Assembly (NCBI GenBank): GCA_030248295.1
Contig: JASANH010001438.1
Coordinates: forward strand, 524,269 to 588,268
From: Mesodorylaimus sp. YZB2_4
Taxonomy: Eukaryota > Nematoda > Enoplea > Dorylaimida > Dorylaimidae
Length of the DNA: 64,000 bases
Reading direction: 5' to 3'
Part shown: positions 36,591 through 48,732 of the stretch, one piece after another
How the letters are laid out: each line of letters begins with the position of its first letter
Numbering within the stretch: position 1 is the first letter of the stretch
Translations under genes and position numbers: made by a program
The notes under the pieces: model-generated
What the model was told of the DNA's origin: nothing
Seen by the model: the letters and a program-made list of their open reading frames with translations, nothing else
Databases searched by the model: none

Positions 36591-37091
36591 TTAGCAAGAG
36601 ATAACTTTCTCAGGCGATCGATTGATCAGAAGTATTTTCGATGTCCGTGTAATTTTCTGGCTCATACTTAGATTCCGCTTCACATTCGATCCAGTGGATA
36701 CTACAGATGTCGACTCTACAGAAGCAGGATTGCTTAGAGGACTCTTCCGCAGTCCAGTCGTGTCCTGTCCTGACAACGAGTCGCGACAAGATCGTCCAGT
36801 GCTTTTTCCTGTTCCCATCAGGCTTGTCAATCGTCTCCAAACCTGCACCTGCGGGGGTTGTCCGACGTTATGTTCAGGGCAAGTGTTGTACGCGTCCTTT
36901 GTCTCTGTTCCCATGAGTGCAAAGAGGGTTTGCTGATAAGATGAAGGCTGCCGCTTTTCGAAACACGGGTGCAATGTAACTGGTGCCTCATGGGATGCCT
37001 CTGCCTTTGTCACTTTCTTTACACTCGGTCGGAAATGTTGAATCCAACAACAAATACATGCACAAACCCAAATAAGCAAGAAACGGGCCAA
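36591..37091 (-). CDS. hypothetical secreted protein, single open frame
   Basis: A 166-residue open frame starts with a plausible signal peptide (MARFLLIWVCACICCWIQHF) followed by polar, Ser/Thr-rich sequence. It lies 58 bp downstream of the PLAT-gene stop on the same strand. No homology is recognised. It could be a small gene, a 3' exon of the PLAT gene, or chance. Confidence 0.25.
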   Translation of the reverse strand: MARFLLIWVCACICCWIQHFRPSVKKVTKAEASHEAPVTLHPCFEKRQPSSYQQTLFALMGTETKDAYNTCPEHNVGQPPQVQVWRRLTSLMGTGKSTGRSCRDSLSGQDTTGLRKSPLSNPASVESTSVVSTGSNVKRNLSMSQKITRTSKILLINRSPEKVISC

Positions 37092-37149
37092 GCAAGCATA
37101 GCCTGTAATGCACTAGCACCATCATCATTACATGTGGACACTATGTCCG

Positions 37150-40100
37150 TCAGGCCTGCCTAATACCGGCAGGCAATATGTCAACGGCCGCCAGACCATC
37201 CCCTGATGAAGACTTGTTTATCCATCGCCCGCATGGAAACGTGGTCAATTCCCCAGTCGATAGGTTCTTCACCTCGACACGATCCAAATACCAGCTTGGA
37301 CCAAAACCAGTCGAGTCGTGCTCGACGTAAAGCCTGTTGAGCTTTCCTGAAGCAAAGGGTTGCATCCCACTTGGATGGTCAGCTTCAGTCGACGTCAGTG
37401 AGGTAGCCTCTGGCTGACAAAGGTCTCGTCTGGACGCATATCAAAGGTACCTGCGGGGTGACTGTAAGTGTACACATTGCACTTACCCAGGATTTGACTC
37501 TCGATAACAAACACATCACGTTGACCACGTTCAAACAGATTGCGAAACTTTTGCGTCAAATGTCGTCGTCCAGTGTCACCTTTGTCGCCGTACAGGACAC
37601 AGTAAACCTACAACAGATGGCATTGGCTGCACTGCCTAATATTGTGTTCATGTTTCACCTCATCACCAAAGGGTGAAGGGGTCCGAAGTCATACACTACC
37701 CATTTCTCACATTCTTATCACACACACACACACACAATGTTCTTACGTTTGCATCAGTACCAGCTCCGATCAGGTCCCCTGTAAAGACGGCAATTTCATA
37801 TTGGACTATGGCTGATGTGGCTGAAAACGTGTAGCAAAGTTAAGCTATACTAGTCGGAATGATGGTGTACAACTGGCAATACCTATCGCGGCAGCCCCGT
37901 TGCTATCGAAACCGTCTTGTTTCAGTTTAGTGCCGTCTTTCTGATCCTCGCTGAGCGTTATCCATTTATTACATGGGAAGAAGTACCTGAAAATATACAG
38001 CAGCTGGGCTAAGGCACGTGTATACCTCAATCATTAGCTTACTTTTTCCCAGACGGCTCCTTCACAATGACTTCCTTACAAAACCACTGATCCGATTTTG
38101 CATACTTATCAGCTACGATTGTGGACTCGCGAGGGTAATGACCGACAGTAACGTGGCGCAGGACACCAAGATATGGACACGGTAAGTAGCAAATATCGGT
38201 CTGCGATCTGCAAATGGCCTCCTTGTTTCCCACCATCTTGATAGCAAAAGAATCTTTCACCTCCTCAATAAAGTTCTTTTGGCGCTATTATGGAACCAGA
38301 CTCGATCCGATGTCCCCTCATCTCCATGTAACATAAGCCACACGTGATTATACGTCTCCGATTCGGCTTTATCACCTGTGACCACAGACACCTCGTAGCC
38401 TGCAAGAAACAGTGCATAACAGATTACAGCACATCGTGACGAGGCACAGCAGATGTAGGCAAGCCAACAGTAGCTTGTTTCTCGCGGAAGTTTTATAACG
38501 TCATTGTCACGAGTGAAGCTTATCCAATCTGTCTCTAGCCACATGAACTTTTCCATATCTGCGCTTACGTTTTTTAAGCAGACATTCCATCACATAATCA
38601 ATATCACGCCTGTCAAACTAGGTGAAATCCTTATCTGCCCATGCAAAGCCTTGCTCAGCGAATGCTAAACATCCACTCGCGCCTACGTAAAAAAGCCCAC
38701 GTGACTTACTTGAGACATCGTGTGCGTCTCTCATTGACAGAACGACCAAATAACATTTTTAGCATCCACCGTACAACGTCACAAGTCACCACAATCGACA
38801 ACATTCAAAGCTTGGTCCAAAAGACAAATAAAGCCATAGCATTTCACGCAAAGCATGTGCTAACAGCACAATCACCATCACAACATGCACATCACAAGGA
38901 CAAATATGAGCAGCTCAGCCATAAATCCAACATCCATTTTGGATACAGGAATCGATGATGATTGGCTTACGATTAGATCGTTTTTACACGAGTAAAATAA
39001 ACGTGAGACTTACCCACCACATCGCTCGATGTGTGCCGATTGATCGAATCGCACATTAATTCTCGACACAACATTTTTTCACCTTCGCTCGCAGAGAGCC
39101 ATTGCTTACACGGAAATACATAGGTCGAGTCCGCTTTGTCGTCGTACACTGTCACAGAGTCCAAGTGCCATGATGCTCCCAGACCTAAACAGGGACCATC
39201 GTCAGCAACCTACCATCCTAGCACCACAAATGCAATACCAGCATTATCGTGCCAAATCCTCAATTTGTGCAACTGGCCCAAGCTGAGCATATCAGGGAAC
39301 AAAAACTGATCGATGTTGCCTCGTTCAAACTTATCTCGATGTGTCAGGGAAGTTTTCATGGCGAGCTCGCCGGAATCACCATTCTCTCCGAATAGCATGC
39401 AAAAAACCTAAAAATAGACTGTCAGTCGTATTCTTCGGGGGCTCATATGGGGCTCACATTAGCGTCAGTGCCTGCTCCTCTAATGTCGCTCGTTTTCGTG
39501 GAGATCGTATAAGCAGTGGCTGAAATTGAACGGGCCATAAACGGTCATAATGGGCACAAGGGATGCGAAAATGTACTTTTCAAAATGGCTTTTCCTTTCT
39601 CATTGACTGCAGACAAGTCTCTCGTCAGCAAACCATCAGACTGAGTCTCCGAAAACCATTTTGAGCAAGGGAAGGTGACTCGTTTGTTTGTGTTCAAATT
39701 TAGGAAGTCAACCTAAAATGGTGGGTGGATGTTCCAAGATCAAAGCTCACAAAACGCTAAAGCAGAAGCCAAGAACCATCACATATAAGATGATATTACG
39801 AGTGAGAAGTCGTGCAAGGCTCACCTTTTCGAGAAACCATTCACTGCCAGGCTCGACGGTTACCCGAATTTTTTTCAATTCGCCCACATCAGCAAGTTCC
39901 GTCTGCAAAATATCGAAGGCATGGCAAGCCTAGTATTTGTGGGAACGTAACACCCCATGCACCTCGTGCATACTGTACGCCTGTGCTACCACGCGAGGAC
40001 TTCTATAGGCCTCAAAAAATGGTTTATCACTAACTCACCTTGAATTTATCTACGCCCGCCCGATTGAATCGGCTATCCAGTTTTTCCAGCACCACATCCT

Positions 40101-41306
40101 CCGTACTTCCCTCCGAGCCGAAGGCTTTCATGGTCACATTGGACGTGACCTGATCGGCACCGGCCACGTCGCCGGTGAAGACGTAGATTTCGTACGGCGT
40201 TTCTGAAAATATGAATCAGTAGACGGGTGAGTGGACGGCTAGGACGAAGCAGTTTACTTGGTTTTGTAGTTATAACCGAATAAACAGGATACACCTTCCT
40301 CTCTCCTCCACTATTCCCATTACTCGTTCGACTCCGAAGATACTCCTCCACTCGGAACACGTAACTAGAAACAATTTCCCCATACACACTTCTGGAAAGT
40401 GTACGAACTCACTTTCGTACCTTCGTCCCCGAGTAGGCTGATAAATGATAACTTCCTTGACGAAACAGCACTCGTCTTCGGCCTCACCCTCGATATTCAG
40501 CTAAACGAAATAGGCAAGTCTAGAAACTGCTCTTGTAGACTTGTCCGTCGGTGAACGAAGCCATGCATGGAACAAAAGGACAATTGGGTTTCGGAAAACA
40601 CCTGTTCGCGTCCATCACGATTGACAGCGTCATGTGGTCATGTGAAACGGGTGTGACTAATTGAGGGGTGTGCCCCACAATCATGTGATCTTGTGTACAA
40701 GTAGCAACAACGTCATCCGGCAAGCAGACAGCCCCTTCTAGAGGGCCATCAGAAGACTAACTTGGTCTCACACCTGTTATTTAAAAGGTAGGCGGGCTTC
40801 TTGCGTAAGCCGCAGAGCCCATCATGGGCATGCATCCTACTGACAGGTCTGTCCTGTCCACAATTTCGTCGTTGTTGTGCGGCATATCGTTCCCATTTCC
40901 CTCACTCTCGTCAATCTCACTCTTCTCACTTTTCTCACCTCGATTTCTTTCGGCTTTCCGATATCTGGCGCATCCACAGAGAAGTTATCTCCTGCAGATG
41001 CACCTCCTCCTTCAAAACCATATTCGAGGAGGATGCGGCCAGTATCGACACCATTGTAACCATAAATCCGTAGCCAGCACGAAATTAATCCTTTTCGCTT
41101 TTGACCGCCCGAATTCACTGTAATTTTGTACGGCACCACTGAAAATATACTTACTAACAAACAGTCGTTCTAGCCAGGGTGCACCATGACCTACAGTCAG
41201 ACGGACTACAATCCACCTTGTCCACCAATGACGCGCGGCCACCAGTTTTGTAACTGATGTTGGAAACTCCGCTTTGGGTCGATCCAGCCCGTTTGAGTCG
41301 AGACAT
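37150..41306 (-). CDS. five-PLAT-domain protein (LOXHD1-like), with an apparent 1-base frameshift
   Basis: PLAT (lipoxygenase homology) domains are beta sandwiches binding lipids or membrane proteins. Fifteen exons: 41306-41195, 41138-40939, 40500-40421, 40391-40324, 40202-40039, 39902-39825, 39712-39577, 39519-39458, 39407-39239, 39184-39014, 38399-38043, 37986-37883, 37820-37747, 37607-37487, 37346-37150; about 697 residues. Domain starts: [91 protein letters not shown]. Domain ends carry the usual WHLDSV/FPCKQW-type signature (FPCSKWF, FPCKQWL, FPCNKWI, FPCGRWI). Exons after 38043 are in phase only if one base is added in exon 11, at the A-run at 38277-38280 (minus strand). No signal peptide or other domain is seen. 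Unlike LOXHD1 (about 15 domains) it is short. Confidence 0.85.
37721..37737 (+). repeat. (CA)n microsatellite
   Basis: About eight CA units in the intron between PLAT-gene exons 13 and 14. Confidence 0.85.
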
Positions 41307-43613
41307 GGCGGTCAACTAACCAGTTGGAGTATTCTGAAATGGGCCACTAAATCGCTCGCCTGAACGTCGAGCCCTGGCTTCTTTTATACATACTATCCCA
41401 TTAGACAGAGAAAGGAAAACTATTAAATTAGCTCTCTATTGTGAACAACCGCGTGATCGGTGCCCCAAAGTATGTAACAAGTATTTTCCCGTCTCCCAAA
41501 CATGTCTTGTGACTTTCGATTCGAATATAGTGCAAGTCTCATGACAACACTGCCTTTGATTAAAGATACTTGTCGGCAACAACTTCTCTAGACGCTTTAA
41601 TGAGAAAATTGTGTATGCACTCTTCCTCAAGCCTTACTAACACTAGTTTACAGCATTACGGCTTTCAACAGGCTTTCCGCTCCTTCGCATTCGTTTTCTC
41701 AGCTCTGGCATTGGGTCTGGCTCAAGCCACACAAAGGAAGAGTATTTCTAAGAAAACCCCCTCGACCACACTAAAGCATGTGCATTGCCGAAGAAAGTTA
41801 TTTCATCGAAGGGCTTCATCCGTTTCTAACTAAGAAAACGGAAGAGCGCCCACCAGTCGGCCAATGTGGCTTACCAAAACAGGATTTGGTGTTTCCCTGA
41901 TGAAAAGAATGTAAGTACGAACCGCCAGGCTTACCTAGCTAGCTAATGCGTCTAACCAATCGATCAATTCGTCATCGTCAAGTTCGACGTTCTTCCGTTT
42001 GAAAACTTAATCTAAAATGATCGAAGCGTTAAGTCAATCGAAAAATGTATGGCTGATCAAAAAGTGGAGAACCTTTTCTTTCATTGAAAAAACACCCAGC
42101 TCTTTATTTTCTGCATTATAAATGCTAATACACTTTATCCTGCTAATTTTTCTCGCCTTGCCTCGCCTTTTAACATGACATCGGCCAGGAAAAAAGTGCT
42201 TCTCGGGCCCTTTCCTCGCATTCCTTTGTCCATAACGAGAACACACGGTATGGGCATGGAAGGTATGTAATTGAGATGTCATCAAAGAAGCCGTACGCAG
42301 AATTGACTTTTCGTTACCTTGTCCCCCTCCCTATCTCCAGCCGGAACTTGGATGCAAGGTATGCCAAACCGATACGGAAACTCTGAAGAACTACCTAGTT
42401 GGGGTCTAAAAATGCTGGCATGCGAAAGTTAACTAGTGATAAAAATTGCTGGTCATCAGAGTCTAGTCTACATATGGGCAGGCGAGAAGACACGCCAACA
42501 CAAAGACATTCCAGCTATGGTGCGGACACGCGAGGAGTCTTAGAAGAGTCCGTGAGGGAGGAGGCGATCGTCTCAGCTGCTTAGTCAAGTAGCCACGGCG
42601 CGGGTGCTGTAAAACTTTATAGGGGCATAGCTGAATGCCCGTAGGCCGAGAACACTAGCCGAAGAGAACTCACGGGCACGCATCCGGTCGCTCTCCGCGC
42701 GAAGCTAATGGCGTAAGGCTCCCGATGGATGCATCCTCGGAGAAAATTAGCAGCCTTCTCTGTGTATGGGCCCCAAACAGACGCACGAAAGTCAGCTAAT
42801 GATTTGGCCAACCCTATAAACGGTTATCACAAATTAGATGTCCCGAAGGTTCAAGAATATTCACACCCTTCTAGTCACCGGGTTTAAGCCCTCTTTCGAT
42901 TCGAAAAAAATGTAAAACCAGGAAAGTGATTAGGCAACCAATCGCACAAAGGGAGACACGACTGGCGCGAGTTGGACGTGTGCAAAAGGATCACCTAACC
43001 AGGTGATACAAGGCACCTATGCATCCTTTTCATTGCACCATCCAAGACTTGTGTCGCATGAGGGGTCACCGGGGATAAGGAAACATGCATTGGATTCCGG
43101 TCGCACGGGGACTGTTGGAACGCAAGCAACAAAGAGGTGCGGAGTCAAATTGATCGAGTCGGCAGGTGCAAGCTTATTTGTACACCCTCATCTTTCACTG
43201 TCCCGACTTGTCCACATTGAATTGGCTCGCTCGCCCTATACTTCTTTATCCATCTTTTATATAACGTTAGCCCCTTTTAATTTGCACCTTTGCCTCTTGG
43301 ACGCTGTGAAAATATCAGCCTGTCGAATGGCCATTGTCAGAAGAAATTGCCAGTCAAGGTGGGTGCTTTTTCTGCGGAATGATTTTTCGATTAGTCGGCA
43401 GTTGATTGGCTTTGTGGGCAAGGGCGTACAGTAAAGGATATCAAGCTCGCCTAGGTTTCCTCCCATGCTCAGAAACGATACGCAAACACTTTCCTTTTCG
43501 GATGAATTTACGAAGCACTGGTATAAAATGCAAAATTCCACACACGACGAATCTGAATACATAAAATGTGCAACCCTTGAGTAATATGATGCCATGCACA
43601 CATCAGCGGCAAT
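41307..43613. other. intergenic, no gene recognised
   Basis: Several open frames up to 143 residues occur, but none shows a recognisable motif or a consistent splice set. I see no long repeat shared with the rest of the window. Confidence 0.4.
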
Positions 43614-45460
43614 CTAGCAGAGAGCCAAGTAAATTGATATGAATGCTGCGAAGGGCAACAAAAAACCTAGTCGGTGGATATGGGCGCTAGACGACGGGTC
43701 GGTGTCTACCTCTTCAAATGGTGACTTCGGAGGGACATTCCTGGCTTCGATTAGGCTATCAGTGGGAGAACGAGCTACTCTTCGAGCGGGCTTCTCCTGG
43801 TCAACTTCTACCACCTTGGCGCTGCTGTTGCTTGGGGGTGATGAAGGTCGAAATGGTGAGCTGGATGGAGACAAGGTTGTAGAAGGTGGTGGTGGCAGCT
43901 TGTTAGTGATCGAAGTTGCATAAATGGGGAATTTGGGCACAGATGACCACTTGGCAGTGGCGAAACAGGCTTCGTGCAATGTGCATACTTGTAAAGTGTA
44001 GAAACTTTCTGGGTCATTAGAGAATGGGTCCAATATAAAGACATTGGTGCTAGCATTGACATCTGCGAAACTAACATTGAATTCCTCGATGGGGAGGTTA
44101 TTGTAGACGGAATCGACCTGGGCATACCGTACCAAATGACTAACAGTAGGTTTGCCACGGTTAGTATGCGGCTTCCATTCGATCTTGACATAGGGTTTTG
44201 CCCAACCTCGACTCCAATCGTAGTCTCCTGTGGCCGTGATCTCTTGATCGCACGTCATCTGGCAAGGCTGATCAGCCTCATTATCCTTGCATTCGGGATA
44301 ATTGAGACCGCCTTGGGCGCAGCTTAATTCTATTTTGTCCGACTGTTCATCCACTGTTTGACGTAGACTGCGACATTCTAGCTCGCCATTATAGGTCATC
44401 TGGCGAAGACGAGCTGTGAATGAGCATTCGTGTTTGGCGTAAAGGGGGCTGAACGAGACCACCTTGCTGGCTGGGTCTACGACTGGTAATGGGACTGGCT
44501 TGTCGAACAAGGTGCGACACGATTCCAAGCGAATAGTTGGGTGCAGTGAACCTAAAAACAGGCTCAGGACGGTTTGGTGAGCAGCCCAGTTGTACCACAG
44601 AAAATATCCACCAGGCTCAAGGGGAGGCCAAACTTTCACTGGAACATTTTTCAGGACAGTCTTAAAGAAGGCGCTACAGACAAATCTCCTGGAGGTGGAA
44701 ATCTGAAGAATCAACCTGACGGGTTTACCCCTCTGAGATGTGTATTGAGAGGCCAATAAGTGCAACAAGGCGTAGTGTGCTGTATCAGGTATCCAGCGAA
44801 TCGTATACCTACTTTCAGTGCAAGGCGGCCAACCAGACTAAATAGGTGCCTACTCTACCGTGCTCCCCAAGACCGCAAGTTACACGTCTATCCGGGTCTC
44901 CAACCCCGCCGCAAAACAAACTTACCCAATTTTGGTATTCCTCGTAATTTCTCATCGCTCACAGCCCAAGCAAGGTTTCCCACAATATGCTTGGTCGCTC
45001 CGTCGTATCTCAAATTGGTAAGCTCGATTTTGGCTGATGGTTTCCATGGTTCGGGCGATGGTTCCATTCGCTGGGTAATGTTCTCATGCAGTACACCGTT
45101 ACTGTCGTACCAGCTCACAAGGTAGTCCTGCTCTACGCACATGTCACTTTTGACAAAGAGCAGTCGTTGAGTGGGATCGACTTCGTCCTGTTCAGTGACC
45201 AATGTCAACCACGGACTGACCTCTTCTCTCACTTTGCCCGTAGCATTATTGATTACATAATGCACATCTCGATTTGATATTTCCTTAATTTTCTTTACAT
45301 CAACACTCGGATCCCAATAAATTTTGACTCGTTGCAAATCTGTTTTCTCAAATTCGAAGACCAGTGGTCGAGGGGTGGCCAAAACGGGTTTTGCTTGCTG
45401 CTGAGTACTTATAGCGACCCAAGCAAGCAGGCATAGTATTTTCAATGAAAGTGCATTCAT
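43614..45460 (-). CDS. secreted GPI-anchored ectodomain protein, fibronectin III-like
   Basis: Two exons, 45460-44926 and 44551-43614, joined in phase 1; 490 residues. Signal peptide MNALSLKILCLLAWVAIS. The ectodomain has beta-sandwich-like segments, for example LQRVKIYWDPSVDVKKI, AKIELTNLRYDGATKHIVGN and PYVKIEWKPHTNRGKP, with FYTLQVCTLHEACFATAKW near the end of the second repeat, which resembles fibronectin III or cytokine-receptor folds. There is a cysteine cluster around CAQGGLNYPECKDNE...CQMTCDQEI. A Pro/Ser/Thr stalk follows, then a C-terminal hydrophobic segment (LGFLLPFAAFISIYLALC) consistent with GPI attachment. Function unknown. Its only intron contains an LTR-related repeat. An upstream open frame from that repeat runs into exon 2 but is not the true start. 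Confidence 0.8.
44640..44800 (-). repeat. R3 repeat, related to the TRIM long terminal repeat
   Basis: On the minus strand 'tgttgcacttattggcctct', 'aaacccgtcaggttgattct' and 'aggagatttgtctgtagcg' match 46262-46390 closely. Both resemble the LTR at 53609, which has 'ggccgctcgatacgc' and 'gaaacccgtcgggttgatg'. It lies in the intron of the GPI-protein gene. Confidence 0.65.
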
Positions 45461-46249
45461 GACGTTTCACTGAGATGGTGAAAGGGATAGACAGTCCCGT
45501 CGTGAGTCCTGTACTGCAAATGGCGCCAGTCTGGCACAAAGTTATAAACTGTGCCTAAGTTATGCACTGACTTGAAATCGAGTCATGAAATTGATCAAGT
45601 GATTCCTTTTTTAGGTCGCATCTTCAAAATGGAAAAATGGGTCATCATAAACCTTGCATGCAACTTGATTCTTTTTCCTTTCACGCCTTAGGATTCTGGC
45701 AGAAACCACGCTTTTCTTGAAGAAACATTTTCGTTTCGTTACACGTGTATGCACGATGATCGTGACCGTGAAAGTGTGCCAATGGGACGATGAAACCAAG
45801 TGGAACGGGGGAATGAGAATAAAGTATGTCAGAATACGTCAACCTGACAATCACCCAGTCGGTTACATTCCCCCAGTGATTTCTTTTTTAGAATAACATA
45901 TCCAAAAAAGCAGATGGTACAGTGGCATGATTTGCGCCGCTGTTTGGAAGGACACCCACACGAGGAAAGCAGGTGTTGTAAATCCTCGCCTGTTATCTTA
46001 TTGATATAGGGGCAGGGATAGGGAGTCCGACAGAGGGAGGGGACTATATGTAGGATTTCGAACAGTCATATATCCCCTGCAGAGCACAGTGGCGGGTGCT
46101 TGTACTGAGCGACCTACTGGCCAGAGAAATTTGGACGGAATCCCGATGAGGGCTTCACCTTTCCATTCCTCAGGGGTCGTTAAACGAGGGAACTGGCTGG
46201 TACTGTCAAATGTGGCACATTGGACCACAATTAAAAGGTAAGATATCCC

Positions 46250-46440
46250 CTGCAACGCAACAACGCCTTGTTGCATTTACTTGCCGCTCAATATACATCT
46301 CACGATCAGAGGGGGAAACCCGTCAGGTTGATTCTTCAGACTCCTACCACAAGGAGATTTGTCAATAGCGTCCTTGAGACCTCCCGCTTTTCCCTCATGG
46401 AGCCATCTGGAGCCAATAAGCTGAAATTGATGAGTACATT
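46250..46440 (+). repeat. R3 repeat, plus orientation
   Basis: Shares 'ccttgttgca', 'aaacccgtcaggttgattct' and 'aaggagatttgtcaatagcg' with the copy at 44640-44800, about 80% alike by eye. It is probably a solo LTR or fragment of a relative of the TRIM element. Confidence 0.6.
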
Positions 46441-46635
46441 CGCAGTTTCGATACGCATCCAGCAAGGTCAGCCTAACCTAAGTAAAATCAGTGTTGCTAT
46501 CATTATCGATTTGAGCCGATGTTGCTGTTGCCTCTCCATCGCTACTGCTTCATCGCAGATATGATAGATCAGACTGTACCTACCATGCTTATGCATATCT
46601 ACCATGATTAAATGCAGAATCCCGATGCCTCAATG

Positions 46636-46662
46636 TCAGGATCAGGATCAGGATCAGGATCG
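46636..46662 (+). repeat. (GGATCA)n short tandem repeat
   Basis: Four to five near-perfect units of 'aggatc' (tcaggatcaggatcaggatc). Confidence 0.85.
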
Positions 46663-46835
46663 GGAGGGGTCAAATCCCGAAGGGGTCGGGATTGGGATCC
46701 CAGCCTATCCCTAGTCACCTCACAGCCTCGCTTATCAAATCATGACTGCTGGCCAGCCAATATGATTGGAAGTTCCGTGGAGAACTGGGCCGGATTTTTG
46801 AGATTTTGAGCGGTCGACCTCTATGGATGGCCCAT

Positions 46836-47083
46836 TTTCATAACTCAACATCTGTATCATGCGCTATGTACTCACTGCACGTTTCGAGTGGGAGTCCAGC
46901 CCACATTTATCAGAAAAACATTAAAGGTTCTGAAGTGGGTTTCCTACAAGAGATTCTTGCAGCCCCAAAGATCGACTAACCATACAGTACCTAACGCACG
47001 GTGACTCGAGGCACATGACCCATCTTTTGTCAAAGTGAAATTTCAAAAGTACACTGTAAAAAAGGCTTGAAATAAGAGCACTC
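46836..47083 (+). repeat. R5 repeat, plus orientation
   Basis: About 245 bp matching 49325-49575 in inverse orientation at roughly 85%. Shared blocks include 'catgcgctatgtactcactg', 'acaagagattcttgcag' and 'caaagtgaaatttcaaaagt'. No coding potential is seen. Confidence 0.8.
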
Positions 47084-47509
47084 TAACCTTCTCTCAGCGA
47101 TCAATCGATCGCAGCGATTAATCGGCAAAAGCCAATGTCAATGGCGAGATCGATACAGCGACCAAAAGGTTTATCATCATCAACCCAACGGTATGTCAAG
47201 GGCAACAAAAGTGTGGATGTAAAACTATCGATGGTCAAGCAGCAATGATAGCCGCCTCGGTGGTGTGGGGGTGAAAGGTGTGTGTCAAGTTTGCTTGGCA
47301 GAGCTGGAAACCGGTCGGCCCCGAGTTCAACTCTGGCCGTCTGAGAACTTGGTGAAGTTGTCTCTGCGTCTTGCACACCTGGCGGTGGGTGACTCACCCG
47401 TCATCCCTCTGGGGTCGATAAACGAGGGGAGGCCTCATGGGGCGGGGCTCTCGAATATTCACGGGGCGCGGGCTGGGTATGGTTTTTTTGATTTTTGTGG
47501 GCCGATGCC

Positions 47510-47905
47510 TGTTTTGCCTCTAGCCGGCCGCAGTCAAACCTTCTAAGCAAGGCTGTGCTGGGACCGGCACACGCGGCAGCTTCCCTCTGCGTGTCTCCAC
47601 GAGGGGCATCTTCCACACAAGGGCATCCTGGACTGCACACCGACTTCTAGACGATGGCGTGTGGGCTTTGAACCCTGTCGTTGTTCGACAGCCGAGACTG
47701 TCCGTTTGGCTTCCGCTCTTCACTCGGAGCACCTCTAGGGTACCGGGTATCACCAACGGCCTGGCGTACAAGGTCAGCGAGGGTTTATAGTTCGAAAATC
47801 GACCTCCATCACCACTGACCGAACCCGGGACGAATCCAGCCACTCGCTCCCAAGCAATACGGAGAGACGAATGGCGAACCGTTGCACCACCGCGGCTGCC
47901 GGGCT
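47510..47905 (-). repeat. SINE-1, near full-length copy
   Basis: The longest copy. On the minus strand: tRNA-like head with A box TGGTGCAACGG, 53 bp, then a B-box-like 'ggttcggtcag' (mutated). The body runs through 'gacagggttcaaagcccaca' and 'gcatcctggactg'-type sequence to the 3' end 'ttgactgcggccggctagag' followed by an A-rich stretch. About 395 bp. Confidence 0.8.
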
Positions 47906-48149
47906 GGGTAGGGTTGCCCCATGGGGTAACCATCGACATTGCGGGGTAGCGACTAACTGTTGTGTTTCCCGTGAGATCGGGGCACGTACTTGGATATTTT
48001 AATCGAAGCGACTACTCTTTACGACAGCAGTGCACGAGCAATGACTCAAAGCTAAACAAGCTGAAAAGGAGGGGTGGAGCTGGCGCCATAGCGTGGGTGC
48101 ATTCCAAAAGCAAAGACTGAATAGGCTGCATACATAATGCGAATCAGAC

Positions 48150-48310
48150 AGCAGACACAACACTAACACGCGCCCTTTTGCCGGCATGCATCCCGGATTG
48201 ACCCTAGTCGATGCCAAGATCAAGGCAAGATCGGCTAACAAGGCCCGTAGCCCGCGGGTTAAAGGTCTAAAATCGACCCTCACCTGGGCCGACCTGGATG
48301 GGTGAAAAAA
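48150..48310 (-). repeat. R4 repeat, inverse of 1090-1230
   Basis: 'cactaacacgcgcccttttg', 'cggattgaccctagtcgatg' and 'gcccgcgggttaaaggtc' are the inverse complement of the repeat near the left edge. Confidence 0.6.
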
Positions 48311-48681
48311 AGCAGCAATGTCGGGCAAAAGCTTAAGCGGACACGATGAAGCTAAGCTAAGCTGGTGGTGGTGTTTCGGTAAAGCTACTCGTATGATGTG
48401 TTCAGAGCTCAGTCAAACAAGTGTATTTCGAGGCTTGCAATGACGAGTGAAATTGCTTGTGACAAACTGGATACAACTGGAAAGTGAGGGAGCTGAAAAG
48501 GCTATAAAACTTACTCCTAGAGAAGTCCTCTGGCTGGTATGCACTGTATAGGCGTAAGAGCAGAACTTGTTAGAGATCGTAATGAAAATAATAAGAGGGC
48601 AAAATAGTGGCAGGGAAAACAAGAAGTGGGTGCGCAAATATTACGTGATTTAGGTATTCCTGTTTCACGTAACGGTTTTAC

Positions 48682-48696
48682 GGGGGGGGGGGGGGG
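48682..48696 (+). repeat. homopolymer run of 15 G
   Basis: Uninterrupted G run about 40 bp upstream of the small cysteine-rich peptide gene. Confidence 0.9.
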
Positions 48697-48732
48697 ATAA
48701 GAGTGGATAATACTTGGTTTCGAGCGGGTACA

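Noticed and set aside
43003-43434. 143-residue plus-strand open frame
   Set aside because: No motif, no signal peptide, no splice support; composition looks non-coding.
44552-44768. Long frame making the GPI-protein gene start at 44768
   Set aside because: This part is R3 repeat sequence also present at 46250; a proper signal-peptide exon at 45460-44926 joins the second exon in phase.
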